From positions 310,001-374,000 of the forward strand of contig CAJNDT010006132.1 in NCBI GenBank assembly GCA_905221615.1: a stretch of DNA of 64,000 nt. Reading direction: 5' to 3'. The position numbers and the translations under genes were made by a program. The notes beneath the pieces are model-generated. The model saw only the letters and a program-made list of their open reading frames with translations, had not been told where the DNA came from and searched no databases. The first letter of the stretch is position 1. Each line of letters begins with the position of its first letter. The DNA is from Symbiodinium sp. CCMP2592. Taxonomy: Eukaryota; Sar; Dinophyceae; Suessiales; Symbiodiniaceae. Shown here one piece after another: positions 33,401 to 40,685 of the stretch.

Positions 33401-34007
33401 TTGTCTCCATGACCGTCAGCTTCTGTTGGTTGGAAATGAGCTGGCAATATTGCGCCCTGCCAGGCTGTTCCCTGAATTGCCTTACGGACGTCAGGTACAG
33501 AAACTTCTCGTCGGTCAACCGTCGCGATCCTCCTGGTTTGTGTGGTCGCAGTTTGACAATACAGCCGTTTCCCTTATCGTTGTCCCGCCTCATCAATCCT
33601 CTCGACAACAGATTCTACTGCAGGGAAGTAGCCCCGAGGATCTCCTTGATAGAAGGCTTCTCCTTTGGGATATGATTCTCAAGCTTTACTCTGCATTACC
33701 CGAGCTTCTTGACTCTAGATGTAACTTCTTTGTCCCTGTGTTAGCTTTTGGTTCTCATATCTGGGCCCATCGAGTGCCCCTTCGTAAACTTGCTGAGGTC
33801 CAGAGATTGGAACGACTCGAAACCGCCATTGACCTTCTACATTTGTGCCTCCTGCAGCCTCCCAAACCTCCACCTTGGATCCACACGACCCTACTGTCTG
33901 TATCCGGACCCTTCGCACATCCTTTTAAGTTCCTAGTTCGTACGTCTGACTTTAGGAACGCCCGCTTTTTCTCCAAGCTTCAGGACATTATGCATGTTGG
34001 AACCTGA
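30495..34007 (+). CDS. LINE ORF2: endonuclease-reverse transcriptase
   Basis: The frame runs from just after the ORF1 TGA to 34007, about 1170 residues. There is no in-frame ATG for a long way; the first non-ATG start-like codon is TTG at 30603. Yet the first endonuclease motif, TWNLHG, lies before that at 30579-30596, so translation must begin upstream. Endonuclease motifs numbered from the TTG: LCLQE (Glu22), GMDCNQN (Asp137/Asn139), SSIDWVF, PSDHTPVV (209-214). Reverse transcriptase: LRPISLTPCLCKIF, KLDISQAFDTL, GVLQGTSFSADIF, YADD (646-649, nt 32538-32549), GLHINTAKC. No RNase H domain was noticed. Cuts the target DNA and primes cDNA synthesis from it. Confidence 0.93.
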   Translation, partial: LAATTTAKATRLSRQARRAKPIHEFSATTWNLHGKSLHQIKTLLDPTEDPWDFLCLQELGGFSDLPSGDFRTEHLDLAGQSCTVIVHQAPLSHHATGLLFRDQIDLRVLSRLSFGVGFVLECTAFGRRLFLGTGHFPHQKRNDATETWLSSIARLDEILSQARFCDCILLGMDCNQNLTLPNSTFAGLSRLLFLTRHRGLEFNPVLGNTWEARNERSSIDWVFHRWPGVEPSYHLRRDLMQALPSDHTPVVGCFVGRTCLQERPPRPKHLCGRWYTSPDALSSAARDPDFVFSQDTFGALCSEHSSRLPTRKYSDPPHVRELIRKRKVAADAGERAQLVRDIHDARIVAQREHKLQLLADARAGDRGAITHLRRSASQTFSEGSFIERLGGQDKAVHDMQAFYRRKYELPSGEAEVSPEQIQALLSRHDVNHVPITTEEVKEALAHARPNTSSGQDAVCYSAVQQFFAQDSNGKLVAYFNSVLSGQQPIPPAWTRGKLCFLPKIPRPCKPQDLRPISLTPCLCKIFTRILITRLQPSFPPYRSGQHACRKGVQSLEAVACAQTCMKLFRGAEGKGLHMMKLDISQAFDTLSHHALLRFLLETKPSAEASALWKLCRNTFVDMQLGTTAWSQRLERGVLQGTSFSADIFSRVLDYFVSGLSTRWSLSEHPTFRRFSLPHLLLYADDILVLGCSAEDLQSKLHDLQHCLSAIGLHINTAKCAVLHDEHGSCPGVWPFRSATPLSGSDSLVYLGVPLSHKCTPLGQLGISLAKVSSSFFGLRRLFDHPSTPVATKLELFRSYLTSKWSWCAPVAWPSQRALRSIDAFKHTLLLSLLRIDFDPLLPFLENTLSRRRSVKIICQDHGSESWSRLWLIRIWSFWGHIFRTTHDLPLQQVLRTCNTSLVGRPQLPKSIVLDCFPRKLQKAWTNFRNRSPFFAVEALALDRLAWQAACQPWLAYWGRTEGYELSQDVCLHDRQLLLVGNELAILRPARLFPELPYGRQVQKLLVGQPSRSSWFVWSQFDNTAVSLIVVPPHQSSRQQILLQGSSPEDLLDRRLLLWDMILKLYSALPELLDSRCNFFVPVLAFGSHIWAHRVPLRKLAEVQRLERLETAIDLLHLCLLQPPKPPPWIHTTLLSVSGPFAHPFKFLVRTSDFRNARFFSKLQDIMHVGT

Positions 34008-34159
34008 CTCACTCCGAAACATACAACATGCATACTTTGTGTAGTTTTGGAGCAGGGGGGGGGGGCAGGGCGGACATTAAAACCTTCCAGTTCTCTGCCA
34101 CCGCAGCAACTGCCGCGCCGAGATCCTAGTTTTCCGTAGTTTTTGTTTGCTTCGCTGCC

Positions 34160-35434
34160 ATGGCAAACGTTACTGCGGGACACATGTTCGTGACTGAGTC
34201 AGCCTGGTGGATGCCTAGTGACCAAGTCAAGACAGTGGTCTATACGGTGATTCTGGTCTTTGCTGCTCAGGGTTTCCTGTCAATGTGGAGGACTCCCGCA
34301 CGCTCGAGGCCTGTTGCGCAGCAGGAACATCCCTCCGCCCCGCCGGATGTGGACCCGCCAGTGGACAGCGCCCCCAAATCAGGGGTTGACAAGACTGCGA
34401 TCGTCGAGTCGCCTAGGAGCGATGCTGCACCGGCTGCGCCGAGTGTTCCCAAGGGAACACCGAACTCCACTCCTGCTGACGGTACTTCAGGTGATGGTGG
34501 AACAGTGCCGAGCGCGACCTCTACGGACCCAGCAGACCCCAAGCAGGCTCCAAGTACTACCACTCCGGATAATTCGGTACCAAAAGGTGGCCAGATCTCC
34601 ACCACGGCCACACCCAAGTCATTGGGGCCTGCCACACCGGCGACTGCGACGCCCAGCAAGGCGGCTTCGGCCCCACCGATCACGGCACAGCAGCTCATGA
34701 CAGCCATGAGCACAATGCACGGCGATGTCAAGATGTCCCATGTGGACTTGAAAGGGCTCATTGCCACGGTCAGCGAGCTCAAAGCGTCTATCGGGGCTCT
34801 GCATGACCTCCCTGCCCGGGTGGCGTCGATCGAGAAGATCCTTGGCACCTTGGCTGGAAAGCTCGGACCTATGGCGGCCAACACGGACAGTACTCAGAAA
34901 GCCGTCGATGTCGGCTTCAAGGAGAACTTAAAGCTTCTCAGCACGATCTCCTCGAATGTCCGCGGACATCGCGAAGATGCCCAGCAGGAAGCCAAGGAGT
35001 TCCATGCCGAGCAGGGACAATGGCTTAACAGTACGGAAGCCAAGTTGGTGGATGGCATCAAGGAGGTGCTCAAGAAGATCACCAATACTGACTTCAACTC
35101 CTCTCAGGTTTACAACCAGAAACTCGAGGGGATCGCCTCGGAAATACTGGCGGCCTTGAACTTCACCCAGGGTGAGGTCGCGGACTTGAAGCAGTCGCTT
35201 GCTTCCACCAGTGAGGAGGTGCACAGCATCAAGGAGATGTGCGAAAGGCCTGTGGTGGCACACAACCCGCCCACCTACAGGGCCCCAACGTTCCACTCTC
35301 ACCAGGACATCCCGCCGGCGCCTCACTACGATGCTCGCCAACGGGTGAACCTACAGCAAGCACTGCCTCTTGGTAGCTCTGAAGGGATTACCGTGAATCC
35401 CGACGGCCGCAGCCTCAACATTCCGCTGCGCTAG
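34160..35434 (+). CDS. Intronless ORF: membrane anchor + coiled-coil protein, unknown
   Basis: The product has 424 residues from ATG 34160 in a GCTGCCATGG context. Residues about 21-41 form one hydrophobic helix (VKTVVYTVILVFAAQGFLSM). Residues about 50-180 are Pro/Thr/Ser-rich and disordered. Residues about 185-355 are helical and heptad-like (SELKASIGALHDLPARVASI, KQSLASTSEEVHSIKEMCER). The tail is Pro/His-rich. Third codon positions are richer in G and C than in the LINE ORF2. No family recognised; it may be a passenger or structural protein of the neighbouring mobile unit, or a host gene. Confidence 0.6.
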   Translation: MANVTAGHMFVTESAWWMPSDQVKTVVYTVILVFAAQGFLSMWRTPARSRPVAQQEHPSAPPDVDPPVDSAPKSGVDKTAIVESPRSDAAPAAPSVPKGTPNSTPADGTSGDGGTVPSATSTDPADPKQAPSTTTPDNSVPKGGQISTTATPKSLGPATPATATPSKAASAPPITAQQLMTAMSTMHGDVKMSHVDLKGLIATVSELKASIGALHDLPARVASIEKILGTLAGKLGPMAANTDSTQKAVDVGFKENLKLLSTISSNVRGHREDAQQEAKEFHAEQGQWLNSTEAKLVDGIKEVLKKITNTDFNSSQVYNQKLEGIASEILAALNFTQGEVADLKQSLASTSEEVHSIKEMCERPVVAHNPPTYRAPTFHSHQDIPPAPHYDARQRVNLQQALPLGSSEGITVNPDGRSLNIPLR

Positions 35435-35559
35435 GTAGCTGGCCCGAGACATCAGCAAGTTGATTTTCCTGCCTGAGGTCAAAACTTTCCATTCTTTTGC
35501 TTACTTTAGTCCGTGTTCTAAGAGTATACTTGTATACTAGTCCGATCTTCCTGCATGAC

Positions 35560-35660
35560 CTTTTGCCGGACTGTCTTCACTTGCTGCATGCCCTTGCTGT
35601 TGAATTCATGCTGGACTGTTTTCCTTTCCTTGCCGGACTGCCTTTTCTGCATTAATTCGT
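35560..35660. repeat. TGCCGGACTG-type repeat block (related block at 37630-37700)
   Basis: 35560-35660 and 37630-37700 share the order TGCTGGACTG, pyrimidine stretch, TGCCGGACTG, and also the word GCATGCCCTTGCTGT. Weaker cousins (GCAGGACTGCC, TTTTGCCGGATGG) lie at 38280-38340. The two main blocks flank the dioxygenase and 144-codon ORFs. Confidence 0.55.
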
Positions 35661-35761
35661 TGCATTCTGCGATCTTGGATATGGCCAGCCTTACGGCTGG
35701 ACCATAATGTTGACGCCTGCCAGCAACCTGTTTGCAAGCACCTTCGGAACTGTTTCTATGC

Positions 35762-37015
35762 ATGATGCCGGCCTTAATGCAGTTGTGCTCCCCTATCAAC
35801 CCAGGAGCAAGACCAGGGCAGCACACCTGTTGGATGCAAAACATGGGTCGCTGCTTCTTGCACATGCGCACTTTCGCAACCTTTTTCATTTATGCTGTCC
35901 TGATCTCGGAAGAACTCTGTAGTATCCCGGCTCAGAGCGACCTCATGATGTGGCCACCCGGTAAACTAGCACTCTCCCCTGCAGTCCCGATCTGCATCCC
36001 CGATTCGCCTAGGATCCGATGTGCTTCGCAGGTGTTTGATCTTGATGATACATTGTCATTGTCATCAACACAGATTGACACAGACCTTGTTAGTCAGGAA
36101 GATCCCCAGCATACTGGTAGTGGAATCCCCGAGCAAGGCTCCCCTCATACTATTCGGAATGACGACCTACACACGCCTCGCCGTAGCTCCTCTGAACCCT
36201 GGTACCTTGCTTGTCATGATTTCCACCCAAGTCCTTTGCTTCGACCCCTGGAAATCCGGGCATACAAACTTCTCATGGCCCCTCAGTATCCTAGCAAGCA
36301 GGATGTCCTGGATCTTTTCTGCATGATGCCCAGGTCCCACCTCAAAACCACACCAGCAGGATGCCACCTAGTCAGTGGAGCCTCTCCCCGATGTCCCGAT
36401 TCAGGCTTGACACATAGTACAGAGATGCCTTTTATGAGTATGGTAGTAAACAAGTTCATGGCGCGAACCTGTCCTACTCACCTGTACTCTACTTTCGTCA
36501 TTCGACGTGGTGTCATGTCCCAGGTTCATCGTGACTATCGGAATGGTCCTACCCCTAGTAGTATACTCTGCCTCACCCCGTGTCCTGAAGGTGAAGGTCT
36601 TTGGTTGCAAGATCCAGCCGGGTCTACGATTATGCCTTTTCGGGGGTGTGAACTTAGGGGGACGATCTTTAACCTTCAACAGCCGAAGATCTTTGATGCT
36701 AGAAAAAGACTACATGCTGGTTATGTTCTGCCCTCTACAGACCCCACCCAAAGAGTAACACTAATCACCTTCGCCTCCATACACTGTGGCACCTTATCGG
36801 AGGAGGTACGTCATTCCTTGCTACACCTAGGATTTCCTATACCTTCTGAAGGGGCTATTAAACGCTCCCTTTTCGGATGTAGCTACTGCTCCCAGCCACG
36901 CCTGCGGCAGCTAAACTTACCGGATGCCCTGAAACTTTCTGTTGCGCAGCGGGATGCTCATGAGGTTATCGAAGTCGTCGATTCACTTGAGGAATGTGCC
37001 ACACTGGTTGTTTGA
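35762..37015 (+). CDS. 2OG-Fe(II) dioxygenase-like protein, intronless
   Basis: The frame is open from 35732 (TTG). ATG codons lie at 35762 and 35945 (MMWPPGKLAL), and the true start is uncertain. Counting from 35732, the metal and cosubstrate signature of 2OG-Fe(II) dioxygenases is visible in order: VHRDYRN (His266-x-Asp268, Asn271), EGEGLWLQDPAGS (289-298), KRLHAGY (second His, 328) and TQRVTLITF (Arg341). From general knowledge, proteins of this HxD...LW...H...R type are abundant in dinoflagellate genomes and often sit near retroelements; relatives include TET/JBP DNA-base oxidases. The substrate cannot be read from the sequence. A Cys pair (CSYC) and an acidic end follow the domain. Confidence 0.6.
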   Translation: MMPALMQLCSPINPGARPGQHTCWMQNMGRCFLHMRTFATFFIYAVLISEELCSIPAQSDLMMWPPGKLALSPAVPICIPDSPRIRCASQVFDLDDTLSLSSTQIDTDLVSQEDPQHTGSGIPEQGSPHTIRNDDLHTPRRSSSEPWYLACHDFHPSPLLRPLEIRAYKLLMAPQYPSKQDVLDLFCMMPRSHLKTTPAGCHLVSGASPRCPDSGLTHSTEMPFMSMVVNKFMARTCPTHLYSTFVIRRGVMSQVHRDYRNGPTPSSILCLTPCPEGEGLWLQDPAGSTIMPFRGCELRGTIFNLQQPKIFDARKRLHAGYVLPSTDPTQRVTLITFASIHCGTLSEEVRHSLLHLGFPIPSEGAIKRSLFGCSYCSQPRLRQLNLPDALKLSVAQRDAHEVIEVVDSLEECATLVV

Positions 37016-37060
37016 GTCTACCCGAGGTTCAAGCCAGTAGTTTTTCGTTCTCCGTGTAAG

Positions 37061-37495
37061 ATGGAGGATGATCACCTGGAGATTGTTCAACCGGGGCACC
37101 TCAAACCCTTTCTCCCGCTAGCTGCACAAGAGATCGCCTCGGCCCTGCAACAGATGCCGTCTCACCTTGCATGCTGGACTGCGGGAGAGCTGAGATACAT
37201 CATCCGAGAGTATAAGAAAGCCTGGCATTGGTATTACAATCGCGTTTTTGACCTTTGGATTTATCTGGACTCTCTGGATGCTGTTGTCTCAGATTTCCCG
37301 CGAGCAGCTCACCCCTTACCCCTTACAACCTATTGTTCTCGTGAAGATGCTAGGTTTCTTGAGGACTCTGTAATGGACGCCTGGGGTCGCTTAGACTGCA
37401 CAGCTGAAGCAATCGTATGGCATCAACTGCGTATACACCTCCCCTGCTGGGGCCTCATCCTAAATCCAGCCCCTATTGAAGGCCTTTACGGATGA
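37061..37495 (+). CDS. Small intronless ORF, unknown
   Basis: 144 residues from ATG 37061 to TGA 37493. Rich in aromatic residues in the middle (KKAWHWYYNRVFDLWIYLDS) with a conserved-looking CWGLILNPAP end. No family recognised. Bases 37037-37045 (GTAGTTTTT) start exactly 24 nt before the ATG, as at 34136 before the ORF at 34160. The stop overlaps the next ATG (ATGA at 37492-37495). Confidence 0.45.
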   Translation: MEDDHLEIVQPGHLKPFLPLAAQEIASALQQMPSHLACWTAGELRYIIREYKKAWHWYYNRVFDLWIYLDSLDAVVSDFPRAAHPLPLTTYCSREDARFLEDSVMDAWGRLDCTAEAIVWHQLRIHLPCWGLILNPAPIEGLYG

Positions 37496-37686
37496 GGACG
37501 GTTCTTTCCAAGTCGGCTTTGAAGAAGGTTGCTGTTTGCCTGGGTTTGATTTTGGTGACCGCCGTGCTTTTCGCACATAGATCTCTCGCACCTTGGCTGC
37601 ATGTTACTGCGAATTCGTGCCTTTATGACACTATGCTGGACTGCTTTTTGCTTCTGCCGGACTGTTTTCCTTGCTGCCCGCACTGA
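37492..37686 (+). CDS. Small membrane-anchor ORF, unknown
   Basis: 64 codons overlapping the previous stop by ATGA. It starts MRTVLSKSALKK followed by one hydrophobic helix (VAVCLGLILVTAVLFAH). It runs into a repeated non-coding-looking block, so it may be fortuitous. Confidence 0.3.
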   Translation: MRTVLSKSALKKVAVCLGLILVTAVLFAHRSLAPWLHVTANSCLYDTMLDCFLLLPDCFPCCPH

Positions 37687-37700
37687 TGCATGCCCTTGCT

Positions 37701-39599
37701 GTCCTTGCCTCTTTGCCTCCTGGTGATGATGCTCTGATGATGTTTGTGCCCGTGGTCACGTCCGTCGGTCGGTCTTGCACCCCTATAACTCCTGTTAACT
37801 TTGCACCTCTAGCTCCCGTACTTCCCTTTACACTAGGCCCTTTTAGGCAAACCACGAACCCGCGCCTCTGCGGTCTGCCATGGATCTCGTTCTGGTGCGA
37901 CTGCTACACGGCTTACGGCTGATCCCTGCGTCAACGCGGCTTCTAGCTCGTCGTTTGACTTAGCTGCCCCTGGAGACTGCATACCGCCAATGCGCACTCT
38001 GAGACTCGGCAGACTCGGCAGGAGTGTACATTTTTGATTCCGGGCTCCACGAACACCTCGCGGATGTGATCCTCTACCGGATCCACCTTTTCTGCATGGG
38101 CCTCGATGTTCTCTGGGCTAGTACAAGGCAAGCTGCCTGGTGCATGGTCTGACACCACACAGTGGATGGGACTTTGAGAGAGGGGCTCTCTTCCCGCTCC
38201 AGTACAGCATGCTGCTTCCCACGACGCTGCCTTTGTCGGAGAGGGTCGTCTGTCTCGAGAATGAACATTCCTCCGAAGTGAACGCTGCAGGACTGCCCTC
38301 GCCGGACCACTTTCCTGCATTTTGCCGGATGGCTGCCCGAATGCGTGGTACCCCCAAGTGAATGCTACCAGACTGCCTCTACAGGATCTGCGAGGTCATG
38401 AGTGCAGTCAGCTGCTCGTCCGTACCGGCCAGTCAGTACCGGACAGTCAATACTGGCCAAGCACGTCCTGAAGTGAGCGCTGAGGTGAGTTACGCGGGTA
38501 CCGTCGTGTATAGTTCTTTTGCATGCCTGTCCAGACACACATGTAGTTTCCGGAAATCGCCTAAATTCTGCATCCTCGCTGGTTTCACGATCCAGTTGTA
38601 TAGGTTTCATCTGTATACCATACTCCCTTTGCCTTGTATTTTCAACCTTTACTGTACTCTAGTTTTGAGGCTCCCAGGCATTTCGTCCTCCGTGGCACTA
38701 CCTTGGTTTTGGCTGTTTTTTACTTCGGGGATGCCTGGTGTGCCTCCCTCCTCTAATACGGGGAGTCTTCTCTCAGCCCGCCCGACAGCTGGTCTTACAT
38801 GGCCTTAACTTCTGTTGAGCTGTTCTTCTTTCGGCTATCGGGCGAGCCTTCTAGTCTTTCCTTCTGCCGACTTAGCACCAAGAACCTCGTCTGGCTTGTC
38901 CGAGTTGCGAGAGCGTAAACCCCAAAACCCCACAACCACCGCACAGGGGGAAGAGGAACCCCACACCCCACATCCGGACCATTGACCTTTGGGGGGGAGG
39001 GGGGGGGCTGCGGAGCGCGTGACCATATATATGTATATACACCCTGTTGCTAACTGCAGCTTTGCCATCGAAGTTCTTTCAACAGTGGTTTCTGGCTTTA
39101 TAAAATTTCCGAACCTGTACAGAACTGCTGCAATCCTGCTACTCGATTGGTGCCAGGTTGGGCGGTATGGCTCGGAGGCTGTGGCTGGGGCCATTGGGCT
39201 GCTGAAGGCAGCCGCAGGGCTTGGAAAAGTTGCAATTTGCTGCCTTCTTGGCTGGACCTTTGGTGAGCCCCTTGCAGCACGGCACAGCTCAACTAGTTTT
39301 TTTCCGATCAATGCAGGGCTTGGCATCAGAGCTGAACCCGGATCTGACGGCCCACCACTGGAGCAAGAATGCAGCTGGAGATGCTGCGCACGCGTCTCTC
39401 GGCAGAGCATCTCTTCATCGTCAGTGGGTGTGACATATCCGATGGGATTTGCTGGCAAGTCGACCTCAGGAAACCTCTGAAATCAAAAGCCAAATCCTCA
39501 AAGTAAGAAGTGTGTTTTTGCCAGGCTTTCTCGGCGGTTTAAGCCCGCAATGCCGAAACATGCATGGCTGCAGGTTGCGTCCGCGGTTGCCGGCGACAG
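37701..39599. other. Region without firm genes
   Basis: Many overlapping short frames on both strands; a 148-codon + frame at 38362-38808 has no motif. A G-rich run at about 38991-39008 is followed by a short TATATA patch. Possible upstream exons of the next gene lie around 39100-39470 (GLASELNPDLTAHHWSKNAA), but I could not fix their frame. Confidence 0.35.
38422..38463. repeat. Three 14-bp tandem units
   Basis: GTACCGGCCAGTCA at 38422, GTACCGGACAGTCA at 38436 and a decayed ATACTGGCCAAGCA at 38450. Confidence 0.6.
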
Positions 39600-39601
39600 A
39601 C

Positions 39602-40685
39602 CAGGCGGTTCTCACGGTGTCGCCCAAAGCACAACTCGCCTGCTATCCGGGTGATGGTGCGTGCTACATTTGTCACCAGGCTTGCCATGCTGTCTCGGGA
39701 ATTTGTTGCACTCCACTTTGCTTGGCCTGTGCTGGACAGGACAACAAATTCAGGCCTTCATCCTCGGGCCGTGTATGAGCCAAGGCTAGCTTTGTGTTTC
39801 GATGTGTTTCGAGCAGTCACTGTTGCAGGCCAAGCCACGGTACAAGGCTGAATTCCCGAGAGCTTACTGCGATCTTGCACCTCGTCTTCGCATTGCATGC
39901 CCCCGGCAGCCGAGAAAACGCTCAGAAGTGTTGCATCAGGGTAGCTGCCTGAGCCCTGTGTGGAATGATCTTCCTTTCCCGTGTTCACCACGCACCTTCG
40001 GGCTCAGTTTGTGTTTGCTGTTCTTGTTGGTTCTTGTTTGTGGAATTTGCTTGGCATGTGTCTCAGCGACGAAAAAAGTCTTGACGGTCCAACCCAAAAA
40101 TCACGCCAAGAGTTTGTCAATGCAGCTTTCCCCGCAAAAACAGCAAGCCACGCGCACAGAATTGGCGAAGCCTGCGAATGCTTGTTCAAACCTACTGCCT
40201 ACAGCAACTCAGGTATGCGAATCCTTCTGATTGGGATGCCCCTCGAGTGCCTCTTCGGGCATTGGTCGAAGCGAGTCGTCATGCTTGTAGGCAGAAGTAG
40301 ACGCGAAAGTGCAGCAAGTTTGCAGAGCAAGGGGCGCATTGCCGGGTCATTTCCACCTGCGTCAAAAGAAGCTGCAAATAAACGGCCTCTCAGGACGGAG
40401 GAGCTTTAAACCTGTATCCACAGACGGAAGACTTTGAGTCCGCCCCGCTTCCAGATCATCCATCTGTGTGCGTGGCTCCCAGAGCTGGGACGCTGGCATC
40501 TTGGACCTGACTTTGTACGACGATCTCGGTCTCGTCATGTTACGTCCAGACAAAGCTCCCGCGAGGTGATCTTCTTCTCCAGGCTCTGGCATGAAGTGCT
40601 GCCCGCCTATCGTCCGCGCCGGGCATTGACCATGTGGATCTTGCGCCCGGAAGAGGAGGAGAGCTGGATGCCGACAGTGTTCTAG
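39602..40685 (+). CDS. Prolyl-4-hydroxylase-type 2OG-Fe(II) dioxygenase (5' end not found)
   Basis: Enzymes of this fold hydroxylate prolyl residues using Fe(II), O2 and 2-oxoglutarate. Proposed exons: 39602-39679, 39740-39753, 39847-39876, 40213-40246, 40394-40495 and 40566-40685. Joined in phase, these give QLACYPGDGACYICHQ-DN (the HxD iron ligands), RELTAILYANPSDWDAPR, DGGALNLYPQTEDFES, VCVAPRAGTL, then VIFFSRLWHEVLPAYRPRRA and LTMWIL (second iron His and the 2-oxoglutarate Arg). The order matches the PHD2/P4H family closely. Donors are GC, GC, GC, GT and GC; all internal acceptors are AG|G. The second exon is only 14 nt and carries the iron-binding Asp. First exon(s) and targeting signal were not found. 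Confidence 0.8.

Larger units (their letters stand above)
29012..34060 (+). mobile_element. LINE-type non-LTR retrotransposon
   Basis: The element carries an RNA-binding-like ORF1 and an ORF2 with apurinic endonuclease and reverse transcriptase. All of it is on the + strand, with the spliced-leader relic at its 5' side. No in-frame stop occurs in ORF2 and the catalytic motifs are intact, so the copy looks young. The 3' end is uncertain: after the ORF2 stop at 34007 come about 45 bp, a run of 10 G at about 34056-34065, and then an unrelated open frame. I could not define target-site duplications. The frames at 34.1-37.7 kb may be part of the same mobile unit. Confidence 0.85.
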
